This document shows, piece by piece, positions 51,000 through 60,938 of a DNA stretch of 64,000 nucleotides. A program made the translations under genes and the position numbers. This DNA is from Aliivibrio_A sp016764915 (GTDB lineage: Bacteria > Pseudomonadota > Gammaproteobacteria > Enterobacterales > Vibrionaceae): the NCBI GenBank assembly GCA_965224595.1, contig OZ245058.1, forward strand, positions 1,364,001-1,428,000, given 5' to 3'. The notes under the pieces are model-generated. The model had not been told where the DNA came from. It saw only the letters and a program-made list of their open reading frames with translations, and did not search any database. How positions within the stretch are numbered: position 1 is the stretch's first letter; every line of letters begins with the position of its first letter.

Positions 51000-52643
51000 C
51001 TACAGTTTAAACGCTTTTACATGTGAGCTTAACTCTTGCGCCATTTCAGACAAGTTTTGACTGGCTTGGAAAGTATGCTGTGTACCCAGCTCTGTCTCTT
51101 CTGACACATCAGCGATTTTTTGAATATTGTTGCTTATTTCTGAAATTGCCCCGCTCTGTTGCTCTACCGAGTCATTAATAATCTGTCCGACGCTAGTCAG
51201 TTCATTAATCGCCACTTGAATTCCTTGCAGGGCTTGTCCGCAGGCATTGGCTTGTTCTATTCCTTTCTCAGTCTCAATTTCACAGTTGCCCATCACATCG
51301 ACCGCTTCGGCCACACCAAGTTGCAACTCGTTAATGATCTGTTGAATGCTGCCAGTGGACTCTTGAGTTCGCTGAGCTAGCGTTCTTACTTCATCAGCGA
51401 CCACTGCAAAACCACGCCCCTGCTCTCCCGCACGCGCCGCTTCTATCGCTGCATTCAATGCTAGTAAGTTCGTTTGTTCGGCAATTTGCTTGATCACTTC
51501 TAAAATTTCACCAATTTGCGTTGATGAAACTTGCAGTTTCTCAACCACATTAACCGCCGATTTGACATGAATACCCACACGACCAATCACTTCAATATTT
51601 TCATCCACATTCTGTGTGCCTTTTTCAGCTTCTTGACGCACATGTTTGGTGGTTTCTAATACCGTACTGACTTGATAGTTCACCTCATCTGCTGAGGCTG
51701 AAAGTTGCGTTACACACGCGGCAACAATGGTGGTTTCTTCTTTTTGTTGTGCCATTCCATCTTGAATTTGATTGGTAACGGTGGCAAGTTCTTCAGCTTG
51801 AGACGCTAATGTATCCGTATTGACATTAATGCTGCTGATCACCTCGCGAATATCTTGAGTCATGTCATTAAAAGCTCGTGACATCGAACTCAACTCATCA
51901 TTACCTGTTGTTTTCATAATGATAGTGAGATTTTTCTCCATCGCTATTTTATTCATGGTTGACGTTAGTTTGGTTAACGGTTTAATAATGTTACTAGCAA
52001 TGAGCGATGAAAGAGTGATAAGTAACAGAATATAAAAAGCCGTCCAGAGCAGTATCGATTTAAGCATCTCTTCAAACGCAATTTCAATATCAGTAAAATA
52101 AACACCGGTACCCACTACCCAAGACCAGTTTGTCGTTTTCTTAACGTATGAGACTTTACTTTCAGGCTCAGTTGAACCTGGTTGAGGCCAAAGGTAATTA
52201 ACAAAGCCGGAGCCTTGGTTGCGGGCAACATTGACAAATTGGCTAAATGCATCAGCAACCGTTGCGGTTGAGCTTTTTACCATGCTTTTTCCATTCAGAT
52301 TCGGCTGAATAGGGTTCATTAACATGATGCCATTTATGTCATTAATCCACAGGTAACCATTACGACCAAAGCGCATCGCTTTGACCTGTTCCATTGCTAT
52401 GGTTTTCGCATCTTGTTCTGAAAGTGAGGAATTCGACGCTGCAAGTGCATTGGCATCAATTAAGCTAACCGCTGACTCAACCAAGCTTTTAGCCATCGCT
52501 TTACGTTCAGTCATCATGTTCTCTTTAAGATCGATGGCTGACATTATTTGGGTGGATAATATAATCAAACTAGCCAGTATGATTGTTAACCTTAGCTTTG
52601 AAGCAACGTTCAATTTATTAAGAAAATTATTTAAAAAACCCAT
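51000..52643 (-). CDS. Methyl-accepting chemotaxis protein with single Cache domain
   Basis: This receptor of about 547 residues has a membrane helix near residue 18 (LTIILASLIILSTQIMSA). A periplasmic sCache_2-like sensor follows (MRFGRNGYLWINDINGIML, NPIQPNLNGKSM, WSWVVGTGVYFTD), then a second helix, a HAMP domain and a full signalling domain with the hairpin tip EQTNLLALNAAIEAARAGEQ followed by GRGFAVVADEVRTLA. It should report a small ligand to CheA. ATG 52643 has AGGTAAAAG upstream; a start at 52700 would add an odd extension. Confidence 0.92.
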   Translation of the reverse strand: MGFLNNFLNKLNVASKLRLTIILASLIILSTQIMSAIDLKENMMTERKAMAKSLVESAVSLIDANALAASNSSLSEQDAKTIAMEQVKAMRFGRNGYLWINDINGIMLMNPIQPNLNGKSMVKSSTATVADAFSQFVNVARNQGSGFVNYLWPQPGSTEPESKVSYVKKTTNWSWVVGTGVYFTDIEIAFEEMLKSILLWTAFYILLLITLSSLIASNIIKPLTKLTSTMNKIAMEKNLTIIMKTTGNDELSSMSRAFNDMTQDIREVISSINVNTDTLASQAEELATVTNQIQDGMAQQKEETTIVAACVTQLSASADEVNYQVSTVLETTKHVRQEAEKGTQNVDENIEVIGRVGIHVKSAVNVVEKLQVSSTQIGEILEVIKQIAEQTNLLALNAAIEAARAGEQGRGFAVVADEVRTLAQRTQESTGSIQQIINELQLGVAEAVDVMGNCEIETEKGIEQANACGQALQGIQVAINELTSVGQIINDSVEQQSGAISEISNNIQKIADVSEETELGTQHTFQASQNLSEMAQELSSHVKAFKL

Positions 52644-53035
52644 TCTTTTACCTAACCTTATTAAATTAATACCTACTGTATATAAGCTCACATATGCCAT
52701 TTAAAATGGCTAGCATCCGTTTATTATTCTATTGTTTTTATTGTTTAAAATATTATCAGACATCAATATTATTTGTAGTAATGAAACTCACGGATACCGA
52801 CTGATTATTTATTGATCAATATTGATGTTTATTGATATTTATTGACCTTATTCTAGCTTTTAATATAAAAATTTAAATACATATTAACTTAATTTTAAAT
52901 TTGTTCGATGTTTATTTCGTTAAAAGATTACTCTGATAATTGCAGTATGAATATAAAATTAAAAAAATTAATAAGAGCTAAAGACTAGCACTCTATATTA
53001 TTTTAAACCATATAAGGAGGGGAAGCTGAAAATAA
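52644..53035. other. AT-rich intergenic region with phased ATTGAT repeats
   Basis: About 390 bp without a gene separate the receptor from the outer-membrane protein gene. It must hold the receptor promoter. Four ATTGAT/C units start at exact 10-bp intervals at 52811-52846. Further right, AAGGAGGGG at 53013-53021 looks like a ribosome-binding site but is followed by no start codon of use. Confidence 0.5.
52811..52846. repeat. Four ATTGA(T/C) units with 10-bp period
   Basis: ATTGAT starts at 52811, 52821 and 52831, and ATTGAC at 52841. The spacing puts every copy on the same face of the helix, as in operators bound cooperatively. They lie about 170 bp upstream of the chemoreceptor start. Confidence 0.55.
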
Positions 53036-53058
53036 AAATGCACCTAAAAGGTGCATTT
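53036..53058. terminator. Terminator after the outer-membrane beta-barrel gene
   Basis: AAATGCACCT pairs with AGGTGCATTT over a 3-base loop, 23 bp past the end of the minus-strand gene. On the minus strand it is followed by TTTATTTTC. Confidence 0.85.
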
Positions 53059-53080
53059 AATATATTGCTTTTGGCTTTGC

Positions 53081-53578
53081 TTATAAGAAATGAATTGTTG
53101 CATTTAAAGAGAAGAAATCAACATTCTCATCACCAACTGCAAAGTTATTATAACCTAGACCAAGTGTTAGCATTGGAATAACAGAGTACTCTATACCTGC
53201 GCCATAGTAAGCATCAAAATCGTCGTCACTGCTTTTAGTGAAACCTTTATAGTCAGCTGCCCAGCGATGAATACCCGCTTTACCGTAAACGTGCAATGGA
53301 CCAAAATCGATGCTTGGTTTTAGGGCTGCATAGACTGATGTAACATCAACTTCTTGCGCACCAACACTGTAAGAGCCTAAGTTCCAAATACCACCCTCGA
53401 TGCCAATGAAAGGAAGAATGCCAGTACCGATGTGAGCACCATATACGGTTGAGTCTTCTGTTTTGCTTGCAATGTCGTACTCAGCAGAACCGACTTGAAC
53501 ACCACCATAAACTAAAGAGTCTGCCGCTGCGGTTGTTGCTACACTCATTAATGCCAATGCCAAAAGTGTCTTTTTCAT
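53081..53578 (-). CDS. Small outer-membrane beta-barrel protein
   Basis: This 165-residue protein has a signal peptide cleaved after TTAAA (KKTLLALALMSVATTAAA). Alternating amphipathic strands follow (LVYGGVQVGSAEYD, AHIGTGILPFIGIEGGIWN, LHVYGKAGIHRWAADY, MLTLGLGYNNFAVG), ending in NATIHFL with a hydrophobic C-terminal residue for BamA-dependent assembly. It resembles the eight-stranded OmpA/OmpW-like porin superfamily. Ligand or role is unknown. A strong AAGAAGGAAAG precedes the ATG. Confidence 0.82.
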   Translation of the reverse strand: MKKTLLALALMSVATTAAADSLVYGGVQVGSAEYDIASKTEDSTVYGAHIGTGILPFIGIEGGIWNLGSYSVGAQEVDVTSVYAALKPSIDFGPLHVYGKAGIHRWAADYKGFTKSSDDDFDAYYGAGIEYSVIPMLTLGLGYNNFAVGDENVDFFSLNATIHFL

Positions 53579-53682
53579 CGTACTTTCCTTCTTAAACGTA
53601 AGAGATTTGGTGATGTCTGTTTAGACATCCACTCGTTGTAACTATTAAAGCAAATTTTATGCCGACTGTTATACAGTAAAAC

Positions 53683-56600
53683 TTAACTGTCGGACATCAT
53701 ATTTTTAATGCGCTTATCTGATATAGGGTATGGTGTTCCTAATTGTTGAGCAAAAAAACTGACTCTAAGCTCTTCAAGCATCCATCTGATTTCCTTGACT
53801 TTATCAGGAACAGGCTGGCCTTTTGGAATCTTGTTAAGCAGCTCTTTATACTCTTTTACTACTGATTCAACCTTTAAAAGTTGCACTCTATCTTTATTCG
53901 GATCAAGCGGCAACTTCTCCATCCGGCGCTCTATTGCCTTCATATAACGGTGAATATCGGCAAGTCTTGACCATCCGCACTCAGTAGCAAATCCTTTGAA
54001 TATCAAACTGTCGATCTGAGCTTTGATGTCAGACAAAGCAAACGCCATGCTCAAGTCTACTCGACCTTTTAGTTTTTTATTAATAGTAAAGGCGGTGGTT
54101 AAAATCGCTTCGACCTGTTTCGCGACCTCTACAACCGTATCACCCAACTCCGCGCGTACGTGTTCTTTCAGTGCTTCAAATTTTTCTGGCTCGCGTACCA
54201 TACCGCCTTTCTCATCAATTAACTTGTCGACTCCACAACCAATGCAGTCATCGATAAGATCCAAGACTCGACCATATGGATTAAAGTAAAGACCCAGTTT
54301 TGATTTATTGGGTAGATTCGAATGCAGGTATTTTATAGGTGATGGAACGTTTAGCAAAATTAACCTTCGCTGCCCTGAACGCATCGCCGATATTTGCTCT
54401 TCTGGTGTTTCAAACAGCTTGATCTCTACACTGTCTTTATTATCGACTAAGGCTGGATACGCTTTTACTTCAAATCCACCACGTTTCTGTTTGTATAGCT
54501 CAGGAAGATCGCCAAAACTCCACGTTTTTAACCCTTTCTGTTCAATATCATCATCGGCAACTTGTGAGAGAGTCTGCTGCACCTTCTCTTTTAATCCCTC
54601 TTTGAGATCATATAAATTTTTGCTCTCTTGCAGTTTACGATTGCGATGATCAACCACTCGATAGGTGACTTTCAGATGATCCGGGATCTGCTCTAGTTTC
54701 CAATCCTCTCTGAGTACTTCAAAGCCAGTCATTCGACGAAGCTCTTTTTCCAAAGCATCAAGTATCGGCACTTCTAACGGAGTACAACGTGCTAAAAAAG
54801 CGTCAGCATAATTAGGCGCAGGTACGAAGTTGCGTCTTACTGGTTTTGGTAGTGCTTTGATCAAGCTGATAACCAACTCTTTTCGAAGACCTGGAATTTG
54901 CCAATCAAAACCATTAGTTTCAACTTGATTCAGAATAGGCAGAGGAATATGAACAGTTACCCCGTCACTATCCTGCCCAGGTTCGAACTGATAACTGAGC
55001 TTCAATTTCAAACCATCTTGATGCCAAAAATTGGGATAATCGAGATCAGTAATGTGGCTAGCATCACCGCGAAACAGCATCTCTTTTTCAAAGCTGAGCA
55101 AATTAGGCTCACTGCTGCTAGTTTTTTTCCACCAACTGTCAAAGTGCCGCCCGGAAACCACCTCGGTACTGACACGCTGGTCGTAAAATTCTGCCAGTTC
55201 ATCATCATCAATCAAGATATCTCGACGGCGTGATTTATGTTCAAGATCTTCTACTTCTCGCAACAGTTTTTGGTTCTGTTTAAAGAAGACGTGACGGTTA
55301 TCCCAGTCGCCTTCTACTAAAGCGGAACGAATGAAGATCTCACGACAAACAGGTACATCAATCACACCGTAGTTAATTTTACGTTTTACCACAATCGGGA
55401 TGCCATAGATCATCACTTTTTCAAAAGCCATGACGGCGGCCGATTTTTTCTCCCAATGAGGTTCGCTGTAGCTGCGTTTAATCAAATGTGGTGCTAATGG
55501 CTCTATCCATTCAGGTTGAATTTTGGCCGCAATACGCCCCCACAATTTCGAGGTTTCGACCAATTCTGCCACCATCACCCATTTAGGCTGCTTTTTAAAC
55601 AGACCCGAACCAGGGAAAATATTGAAACGAGCATTACGAGCGCCTTGATACTCATTTTTCTCCTGATCTTTCAAACCAACATGAGAAAGCATGCCCGACA
55701 GAAGCGCAGTGTGAATCGATTGGTAGTTACCTTCCTGATCGTTGATCCTAAAGTCCAGCTCTTTCATCACCTGGTTAACTTGAAAATAAACGTCTTGCCA
55801 TTCACGCACGCGCAAATAGTTGAGGTGATCTTTTTTACACTGTTTTCTAAACTGATTGCCCGTCAGTTCTGTCTGCTGCTCTTTAAGGTAATTCCATAAG
55901 TTCACAAATGCTAAAAAATCGGACTCTTTATCATGGAAGCGTTTGTGTTTTTCATCCGATGCTTGTTGCTTATCTGATGGACGTTCGCGAGGGTCTTGAA
56001 TGGAGAGCGCCGATGCAATCACCATGATCTCTTTCAAACAGCCGAGTTTTGGTGCTTCTAAAACCATACGTGCTAAACGAGGGTCAATCGGTAATCGGGC
56101 AAGTTGGCGTCCCATTGTTGTTAATCGCTTTTTCGGATCACTGATGTTGGCATTAAACGCGCCTAACTCTTCAAGTAGCCTTACACCATCTTGAATATTA
56201 CGATTATCCGGAGCCTCTACAAATGGGAACGCCTGTATATCCCCTAGACCGATGGAGGTCATCTGCAAAATAACCGATGCCAAGTTGGTTCGAAGGATCT
56301 CTGGATCGGTAAACTCAGGACGTGCTAAGAAATCCTCTTCCGAGTAGAGACGAATGCAGATACCCTCAGCGACACGCCCACAACGCCCTTGACGTTGATT
56401 CGCACTGGCTTGAGAAACCGCTTCAATAGGTAAACGCTGAACTTTAGTTCGATAACTGTATCGACTTATTCGAGCAGTACCTGGGTCAATAACATATCGT
56501 ATTCCCGGTACCGTTAGCGAAGTTTCAGCCACATTGGTCGACAGTACAATTCGGCGACCAATATGTGACTGAAATACTCGATTTTGTTCCGCTGAAGATA

Positions 56601-57576
56601 AACGCGCGTACAGCGGTACTACTTCGGTATCTCGAATATTACGCTTCATCAATGCATCAGCAGTATCTCGTATTTCACGCTCACCATTCATGAATATTAA
56701 GATGTCTCCTAACCCTTCATCGCACAGTTCATCAACGGCATCAAAAATACCTTGCAGCTGATCACGCTCATTATCATCGCCATCTTCAAACAGTGGACGA
56801 TAACGCGTTTCAACCGGGAATGTACGGCCTGAAACTTCAATGATAGGCGCTTTATTAAAGTGATCTGAAAATCGTTTCGGATCGATAGTGGCAGAAGTGA
56901 TGATGACTTTCAGATCTGGACGTTTTGGCAATAATTCGCGTAAATACCCCATGATGAAATCGATGTTTAAACTGCGTTCATGCGCTTCATCAATAATGAT
57001 GGTGTCATACTGATTTAAATAACGATCATTTTGAATTTCCGCCAATAAAATACCATCGGTCATCAATTTTACTTGGCTTTTATCCGAAACTTGGTCGTTG
57101 AATCGGACCTTATAACCGATGTGGCCACCCACTTGAGACTCAACTTCTTCCGCAATACGAGCGGCAACAGTCCTGGCAGCTAATCGTCTTGGCTGGGTAT
57201 GACCAATCATGCCAAATTTACCACGACCGAGCTCCATACAGATCTTAGGCAGCTGTGTGGTTTTACCTGAACCCGTTTCACCCGCAATAATAACCACTTG
57301 ATTATTGGCTATCGCTTCAGCAATGTCCTCTCTTCTTTGGCTAACAGGCAAGTCAGGATAGCTGATTTTTGGTCGGTCTATCTCACGCAAGTGCGCGACT
57401 TGCATCGATTTTGCCATATCCAACGCAATCTTATCGAAAGCCACATGTTTGGAGTTTTCATTGCTGATTTTCGCCGCGCCATGAATACGTTTACTGAAAC
57501 GAAAGCGATCACGGATCATACAATCTTTAAGTGCTGACTTAAGCGTAGCGACTGAGTTTTGATTTAGTTGATTCAA
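53683..57576 (-). CDS. hrpA: ATP-dependent RNA helicase HrpA
   Basis: This 1297-residue DEAH-box helicase has Walker A GETGSGKTT at residues 99-107, DEAH at 196-199 (IIIDEAHERSLNID), SAT motif ITSATIDPKRF and motif VI QRQGRCGRV, followed by HA2, OB and the long DUF3418 C-terminal region. Length matches E. coli HrpA (about 1300), as does the N terminus (MIRDRFRFSKRIHGAAK). HrpA resolves stalled ribosomes in E. coli. The start appears to be TTG at 57576 behind AGGAAATATT. Confidence 0.96.
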   Translation of the reverse strand: MNQLNQNSVATLKSALKDCMIRDRFRFSKRIHGAAKISNENSKHVAFDKIALDMAKSMQVAHLREIDRPKISYPDLPVSQRREDIAEAIANNQVVIIAGETGSGKTTQLPKICMELGRGKFGMIGHTQPRRLAARTVAARIAEEVESQVGGHIGYKVRFNDQVSDKSQVKLMTDGILLAEIQNDRYLNQYDTIIIDEAHERSLNIDFIMGYLRELLPKRPDLKVIITSATIDPKRFSDHFNKAPIIEVSGRTFPVETRYRPLFEDGDDNERDQLQGIFDAVDELCDEGLGDILIFMNGEREIRDTADALMKRNIRDTEVVPLYARLSSAEQNRVFQSHIGRRIVLSTNVAETSLTVPGIRYVIDPGTARISRYSYRTKVQRLPIEAVSQASANQRQGRCGRVAEGICIRLYSEEDFLARPEFTDPEILRTNLASVILQMTSIGLGDIQAFPFVEAPDNRNIQDGVRLLEELGAFNANISDPKKRLTTMGRQLARLPIDPRLARMVLEAPKLGCLKEIMVIASALSIQDPRERPSDKQQASDEKHKRFHDKESDFLAFVNLWNYLKEQQTELTGNQFRKQCKKDHLNYLRVREWQDVYFQVNQVMKELDFRINDQEGNYQSIHTALLSGMLSHVGLKDQEKNEYQGARNARFNIFPGSGLFKKQPKWVMVAELVETSKLWGRIAAKIQPEWIEPLAPHLIKRSYSEPHWEKKSAAVMAFEKVMIYGIPIVVKRKINYGVIDVPVCREIFIRSALVEGDWDNRHVFFKQNQKLLREVEDLEHKSRRRDILIDDDELAEFYDQRVSTEVVSGRHFDSWWKKTSSSEPNLLSFEKEMLFRGDASHITDLDYPNFWHQDGLKLKLSYQFEPGQDSDGVTVHIPLPILNQVETNGFDWQIPGLRKELVISLIKALPKPVRRNFVPAPNYADAFLARCTPLEVPILDALEKELRRMTGFEVLREDWKLEQIPDHLKVTYRVVDHRNRKLQESKNLYDLKEGLKEKVQQTLSQVADDDIEQKGLKTWSFGDLPELYKQKRGGFEVKAYPALVDNKDSVEIKLFETPEEQISAMRSGQRRLILLNVPSPIKYLHSNLPNKSKLGLYFNPYGRVLDLIDDCIGCGVDKLIDEKGGMVREPEKFEALKEHVRAELGDTVVEVAKQVEAILTTAFTINKKLKGRVDLSMAFALSDIKAQIDSLIFKGFATECGWSRLADIHRYMKAIERRMEKLPLDPNKDRVQLLKVESVVKEYKELLNKIPKGQPVPDKVKEIRWMLEELRVSFFAQQLGTPYPISDKRIKNMMSDS

Positions 57577-57954
57577 AATATTTCCTGAATGAATCTAATG
57601 ATATGGTTGGTGATATCCAACTGAATTGCGCAGTATTCTACCATGAAATCCTAACACGGTGGTCAGGCTTTTATGGGGTTTTGTTGGGTGAATTTTAGTT
57701 ACTTATTTGGATATGCCTGGAAATTAAGCGGACATTTTAACCGTTTTTACAGCGCCTTATCCACACTCTTCCGGTAAATAAAACCAATTTTAAAACCATA
57801 TCGACATCCGAAATCTTGCTCCTCTCCAATAAGAAAATAATAATGAGAGTTTAAAAAGCATTTTGCACTTTAATCCGTTTTTATGGTCTGTATAAACAGT
57901 TACCATTGAAATTCCCTTGAATCAGTTCCATATTATAATTATCTCGGAGTCCCC
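57577..57954. other. Intergenic region between hrpA and the TerB-like gene
   Basis: The 378-bp divergent promoter region holds no credible coding frame. CTGTATAAACAG near 57888 is a palindrome but too short for a LexA box. No terminator or RNA gene was recognised. Confidence 0.5.
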
Positions 57955-58401
57955 ATGTTTCATAAATTAAAAATTCTACTACGCCAAGTCATGCACGACG
58001 GAGATGATAGTGGCCATACCTCTACACAAGATCTCAACTTAGCCATGGCCGCACTGCTGTGTGAAGTTGCCAAAGCAGACGCCGATGTAGAAGCAAGCGA
58101 ACATCAAGCCAAAGTTGAACTATTACAAAAGTTACTGGAACTGCCAGAATCCGACGTTCTCGCTTTAATTGAGCAGGCTAAAGCAAAAGTGGAACACGCC
58201 ATCTCCTTGTACGATTTTACTTCGCAGTTACGATCACTTGAGCAAGAAACACGTTATGAGTTAATTAAAGCAATGTGGAGTGTTGCTTATGCGGATGGTG
58301 TTATTGATCCCTTAGAAGATGCAGTGATACGTAAGGTGTCAGAGCTACTTTATGTCGATCATAAGGATTTCATTCGCGCTAAATTAGCCGTACAAAACTA
58401 A
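57955..58401 (+). CDS. TerB-family (tellurite-resistance-like) protein
   Basis: This 148-residue helical protein has the TerB/co-chaperone-like pattern: AMAALLCEVAKADADVEASE near residue 30 and KAMWSVAYADGVIDPLEDAV near 102, two acidic D-x-D/E metal-binding-like repeats. TerB proteins are cytosolic and of unclear biochemistry. No other ter genes are nearby, so tellurite resistance should not be assumed. CGGAG precedes the ATG. It is upstream of dbpA on the same strand, 104 bp away. Confidence 0.85.
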   Translation: MFHKLKILLRQVMHDGDDSGHTSTQDLNLAMAALLCEVAKADADVEASEHQAKVELLQKLLELPESDVLALIEQAKAKVEHAISLYDFTSQLRSLEQETRYELIKAMWSVAYADGVIDPLEDAVIRKVSELLYVDHKDFIRAKLAVQN

Positions 58402-58505
58402 TCGTATCAAATGCCTCTATTTTATTGACGTTCTATAGCGAAAGCTGTACCGTCCATGCTCGAATTTGATCGTTAACCTCTCTACCGTTAAACAGGACAT
58501 CCACT

Positions 58506-59888
58506 GTGAGTAATATTCCTTTTTCATCACTGAAACTAGACGCCGCTCTAATTCAAAATTTGGACTCTCTTGGCTTTGCCTCGATGACCCCAATTCAAGC
58601 ACAAAGCTTACCTCATATAATTGATGGAAAAGACGTTATTGCTCAAGGTAAAACGGGTTCAGGCAAAACGGCTGCATTTGGTTTAGGCTTATTGCACAAC
58701 CTAAAGGTAAAACGCTTTCGAGTGCAAACCTTAGTACTTTGTCCAACACGTGAATTGGCAGATCAAGTTGCCAAAGAGATCCGCACTCTGGCTCGAACCA
58801 TTCACAACATCAAAGTATTAACGCTTTGTGGTGGTATGCCGTTTGGACCACAAATCGGTTCTTTAGAGCATGGAGCTCACATTATCGTTGGTACACCAGG
58901 GCGTATTGAAGAGCACATTCGTAAAGGTTTTCTACGTTTAGATGAGCTAAATACGTTTGTACTCGATGAAGCAGATCGTATGTTAGAGATGGGATTTCAA
59001 GACTCAGTAGATGCCATCATTGATGCTTCTCCGAACAACCGTCAAACTCTGCTTTTCAGTGCAACGTTCCCAGATTCGATTAAATCAATTGCTAATCGCA
59101 TTATGAAAGACCCGATAATGGTTAAAGTTGAATCCAAGCACGACGAGAGCACGATTTCTCAACATTTCTACAAAATAGATGATGATGACCATCGTTTAAT
59201 GGCACTGCGTATGTTGTTATTACAACATAAGCCTGAATCAGCGGTTGTGTTTTGTAACATGAAACGTGACACACAAGACGTTGCTGATGAGCTAAACCAC
59301 TTCGGCTTCAGTGCCATCGCATTGAATGGTGATTTAGAACAACGCGATCGTGACCAAGCGTTGGTGCAGTTTTCCAATAAGAGTGTCTCAGTCCTTGTTG
59401 CTACTGATGTAGCCGCTCGTGGATTAGACATTGATAACTTAGATGCTGTGATTAACTTTGAGTTATCACGTGATCCTGAGGTGCATGTGCACCGTATTGG
59501 TCGCACAGGCCGTGCTGGTAGCAAGGGTATCGCTTGCAGTCTATTCAGTGCTAATGAAGGTTACAAACTGACACAACTTGATGAGTATCTTGGTAGCGCC
59601 ATTGATGAAGAGCCACTGCCACCAACCTCAGTACTTGAGCAAGCTGCTTACATTCCGAAAATGACTACCTTACAGATTGATGGCGGTAAACGTCAAAAAG
59701 TACGTGCAGGTGATATTTTAGGTGCATTGACGGGTGCCAATGGCATCGATGGTAAAAAAGTGGGTAAAATTCAGCTTTTCCATAACTTCTCTTACGTTGC
59801 TGTTGAAACAAGCATTGCAGCCGCCGCTCAAGACAAGTTAGAAAATGGAAAAATGAAAGGTCGCTCTTTCCGTATTCGCCGTCTATGA
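58506..59888 (+). CDS. dbpA: ATP-dependent RNA helicase DbpA
   Basis: This 460-residue DEAD-box helicase has Walker A GKTGSGKT at residues 48-55, DEAD at 154-157 (FVLDEADRMLEMGF), SAT (LLFSATFPDS) and motif VI HRIGRTGRAG. The C-terminal domain (TLQIDGGKRQKVRAGDILGA, LTGANGIDGKKVGKIQLF) is the DbpA RNA-binding domain, which recognises hairpin 92 of 23S rRNA. The start is GTG at 58506 behind AGGA. A strong terminator follows. Confidence 0.96.
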   Translation: MSNIPFSSLKLDAALIQNLDSLGFASMTPIQAQSLPHIIDGKDVIAQGKTGSGKTAAFGLGLLHNLKVKRFRVQTLVLCPTRELADQVAKEIRTLARTIHNIKVLTLCGGMPFGPQIGSLEHGAHIIVGTPGRIEEHIRKGFLRLDELNTFVLDEADRMLEMGFQDSVDAIIDASPNNRQTLLFSATFPDSIKSIANRIMKDPIMVKVESKHDESTISQHFYKIDDDDHRLMALRMLLLQHKPESAVVFCNMKRDTQDVADELNHFGFSAIALNGDLEQRDRDQALVQFSNKSVSVLVATDVAARGLDIDNLDAVINFELSRDPEVHVHRIGRTGRAGSKGIACSLFSANEGYKLTQLDEYLGSAIDEEPLPPTSVLEQAAYIPKMTTLQIDGGKRQKVRAGDILGALTGANGIDGKKVGKIQLFHNFSYVAVETSIAAAAQDKLENGKMKGRSFRIRRL

Positions 59889-59918
59889 TAATCGATTCAA
59901 TAGCGACAGTGTAAACAG

Positions 59919-59957
59919 TAAAAAGCCAGAATCTATAATAAGAATCTGGCTTTTTTT
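59919..59957. terminator. Terminator after dbpA
   Basis: AAAAAGCCAGA pairs with TCTGGCTTTTT around an AT-rich loop, followed by further T residues. It lies between two convergent genes. Confidence 0.93.
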
Positions 59958-59987
59958 ATGATTAGATTAGTATGATTTAATAAGTGC

Positions 59988-60494
59988 TTATACACTTTTG
60001 TAATAGTACGAAGTGTCACACAGCTTACCTTCTGGTGACAGTGCAAAACTTGGGATCTCTCCTGATTTTTGCCACTCTTGCTGCTGATAAAATTGCTCAG
60101 CTTTAGAATCAGTTTGCGTATCGAGCACCATCAACCTTACCCCATTTTCATAAGCGAGTTTGCTGACTTTTATCATCAATTTAGACGCGACGTTTTTTCT
60201 ACGGTGAGTAGGCAGCACAAACAATTTTTGAACTTCAGCTCGGTGTAAGCCATTCTCTTTATTACATTTTTCAAGTTGCACTGAACCAATAATCTCGCCC
60301 TGATCCCTTGCGACTAATAAAAAGAGGCCATCACCAAGATGTTGGGATAAATTATTCCAATAACTTAACGCTTTCACTAACGAGAAGCCTTTTAAAAAAC
60401 CTAATGAGGCGCCATCTTCCACCGACGCCATCAAACCTCTTGATAACTGATGGAGATCTTTTTCTGTCAATTCATCCAATCGTTCGATATTCAT
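59988..60494 (-). CDS. GNAT-family N-acetyltransferase
   Basis: This 168-residue protein has the GNAT motif A region VQKLFVLPTHRRKNVASKLM near residue 88, with the acetyl-CoA loop H-R-R-K-N-V-A, and motif B DSKAEQFYQQQEWQKSGEIP. The substrate is unknown. It is 25 bp after the cold-shock-domain membrane protein gene on the same strand, so the two are probably co-transcribed. Confidence 0.85.
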   Translation of the reverse strand: MNIERLDELTEKDLHQLSRGLMASVEDGASLGFLKGFSLVKALSYWNNLSQHLGDGLFLLVARDQGEIIGSVQLEKCNKENGLHRAEVQKLFVLPTHRRKNVASKLMIKVSKLAYENGVRLMVLDTQTDSKAEQFYQQQEWQKSGEIPSFALSPEGKLCDTSYYYKSV

Positions 60495-60519
60495 TTATCT
60501 TGTTTCCTTGCGATCTTTT

Positions 60520-60915
60520 CTAGCTTTTTGAGTAGTTAATGATTTGCTGGTTTTTTTCTAATAGATATTGCCAAAGAGGATCACCATATAGATACAGTAA
60601 TCCGATCATAATCAATAAGATGAAAAGGTTTCGAACGATCTGTTTTAATGGCATTTTACGACGAGGCAGTTTTGCAACGTTATTGACATCGATAGAGACA
60701 CCATAAATATTGGCGTCTTTGGCACATAACTGCCCTTTTCGATTACGGTGGGTACGAAAGTAGATAACATCATCTAACCGCGGCCCTCGGTTCATGTGTT
60801 TTAAGGTAGAAATACGAACGAAAACATCTTCATCAAGCTGTTTAGACTCAATGTAGCCAACACCTTGCGTATCATTCCAACGAACAAGGCGACCTTCCCA
60901 AGTGATCTCATCCAT
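60520..60915 (-). CDS. Cold-shock-domain membrane protein
   Basis: This 131-residue protein has an N-terminal cold-shock-like OB domain (GRLVRWNDTQGVGYIESKQL, EDVFVRISTLKHMNRGPRL) and a single membrane helix near residue 95 (NLFILLIMIGLLYLYG). Many relatives carry a DUF1294 membrane domain after the CSD; here only one helix and a short tail remain. The CSD should bind RNA or DNA at the membrane. It follows rhlE by 23 bp on the minus strand, a suggestive pairing of helicase and RNA-binding protein. Confidence 0.8.
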   Translation of the reverse strand: MDEITWEGRLVRWNDTQGVGYIESKQLDEDVFVRISTLKHMNRGPRLDDVIYFRTHRNRKGQLCAKDANIYGVSIDVNNVAKLPRRKMPLKQIVRNLFILLIMIGLLYLYGDPLWQYLLEKNQQIINYSKS

Positions 60916-60938
60916 ATTTCTACTGTTGTTCCTATCGC

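Noticed and set aside
53683..57576. Several 60-130 codon frames opposite hrpA
   Set aside because: They are shadows of hrpA codon usage with no ribosome-binding sites or family features.
57886..57900. LexA box upstream of the TerB-like gene (CTGTATAAACAG)
   Set aside because: The half sites are separated by 4 instead of 8 bases, so LexA would not bind in the usual way.
57955..58401. Tellurite-resistance island
   Set aside because: Only a single TerB-like gene is present, without terA, terC, terD or terE, so resistance is not supported.
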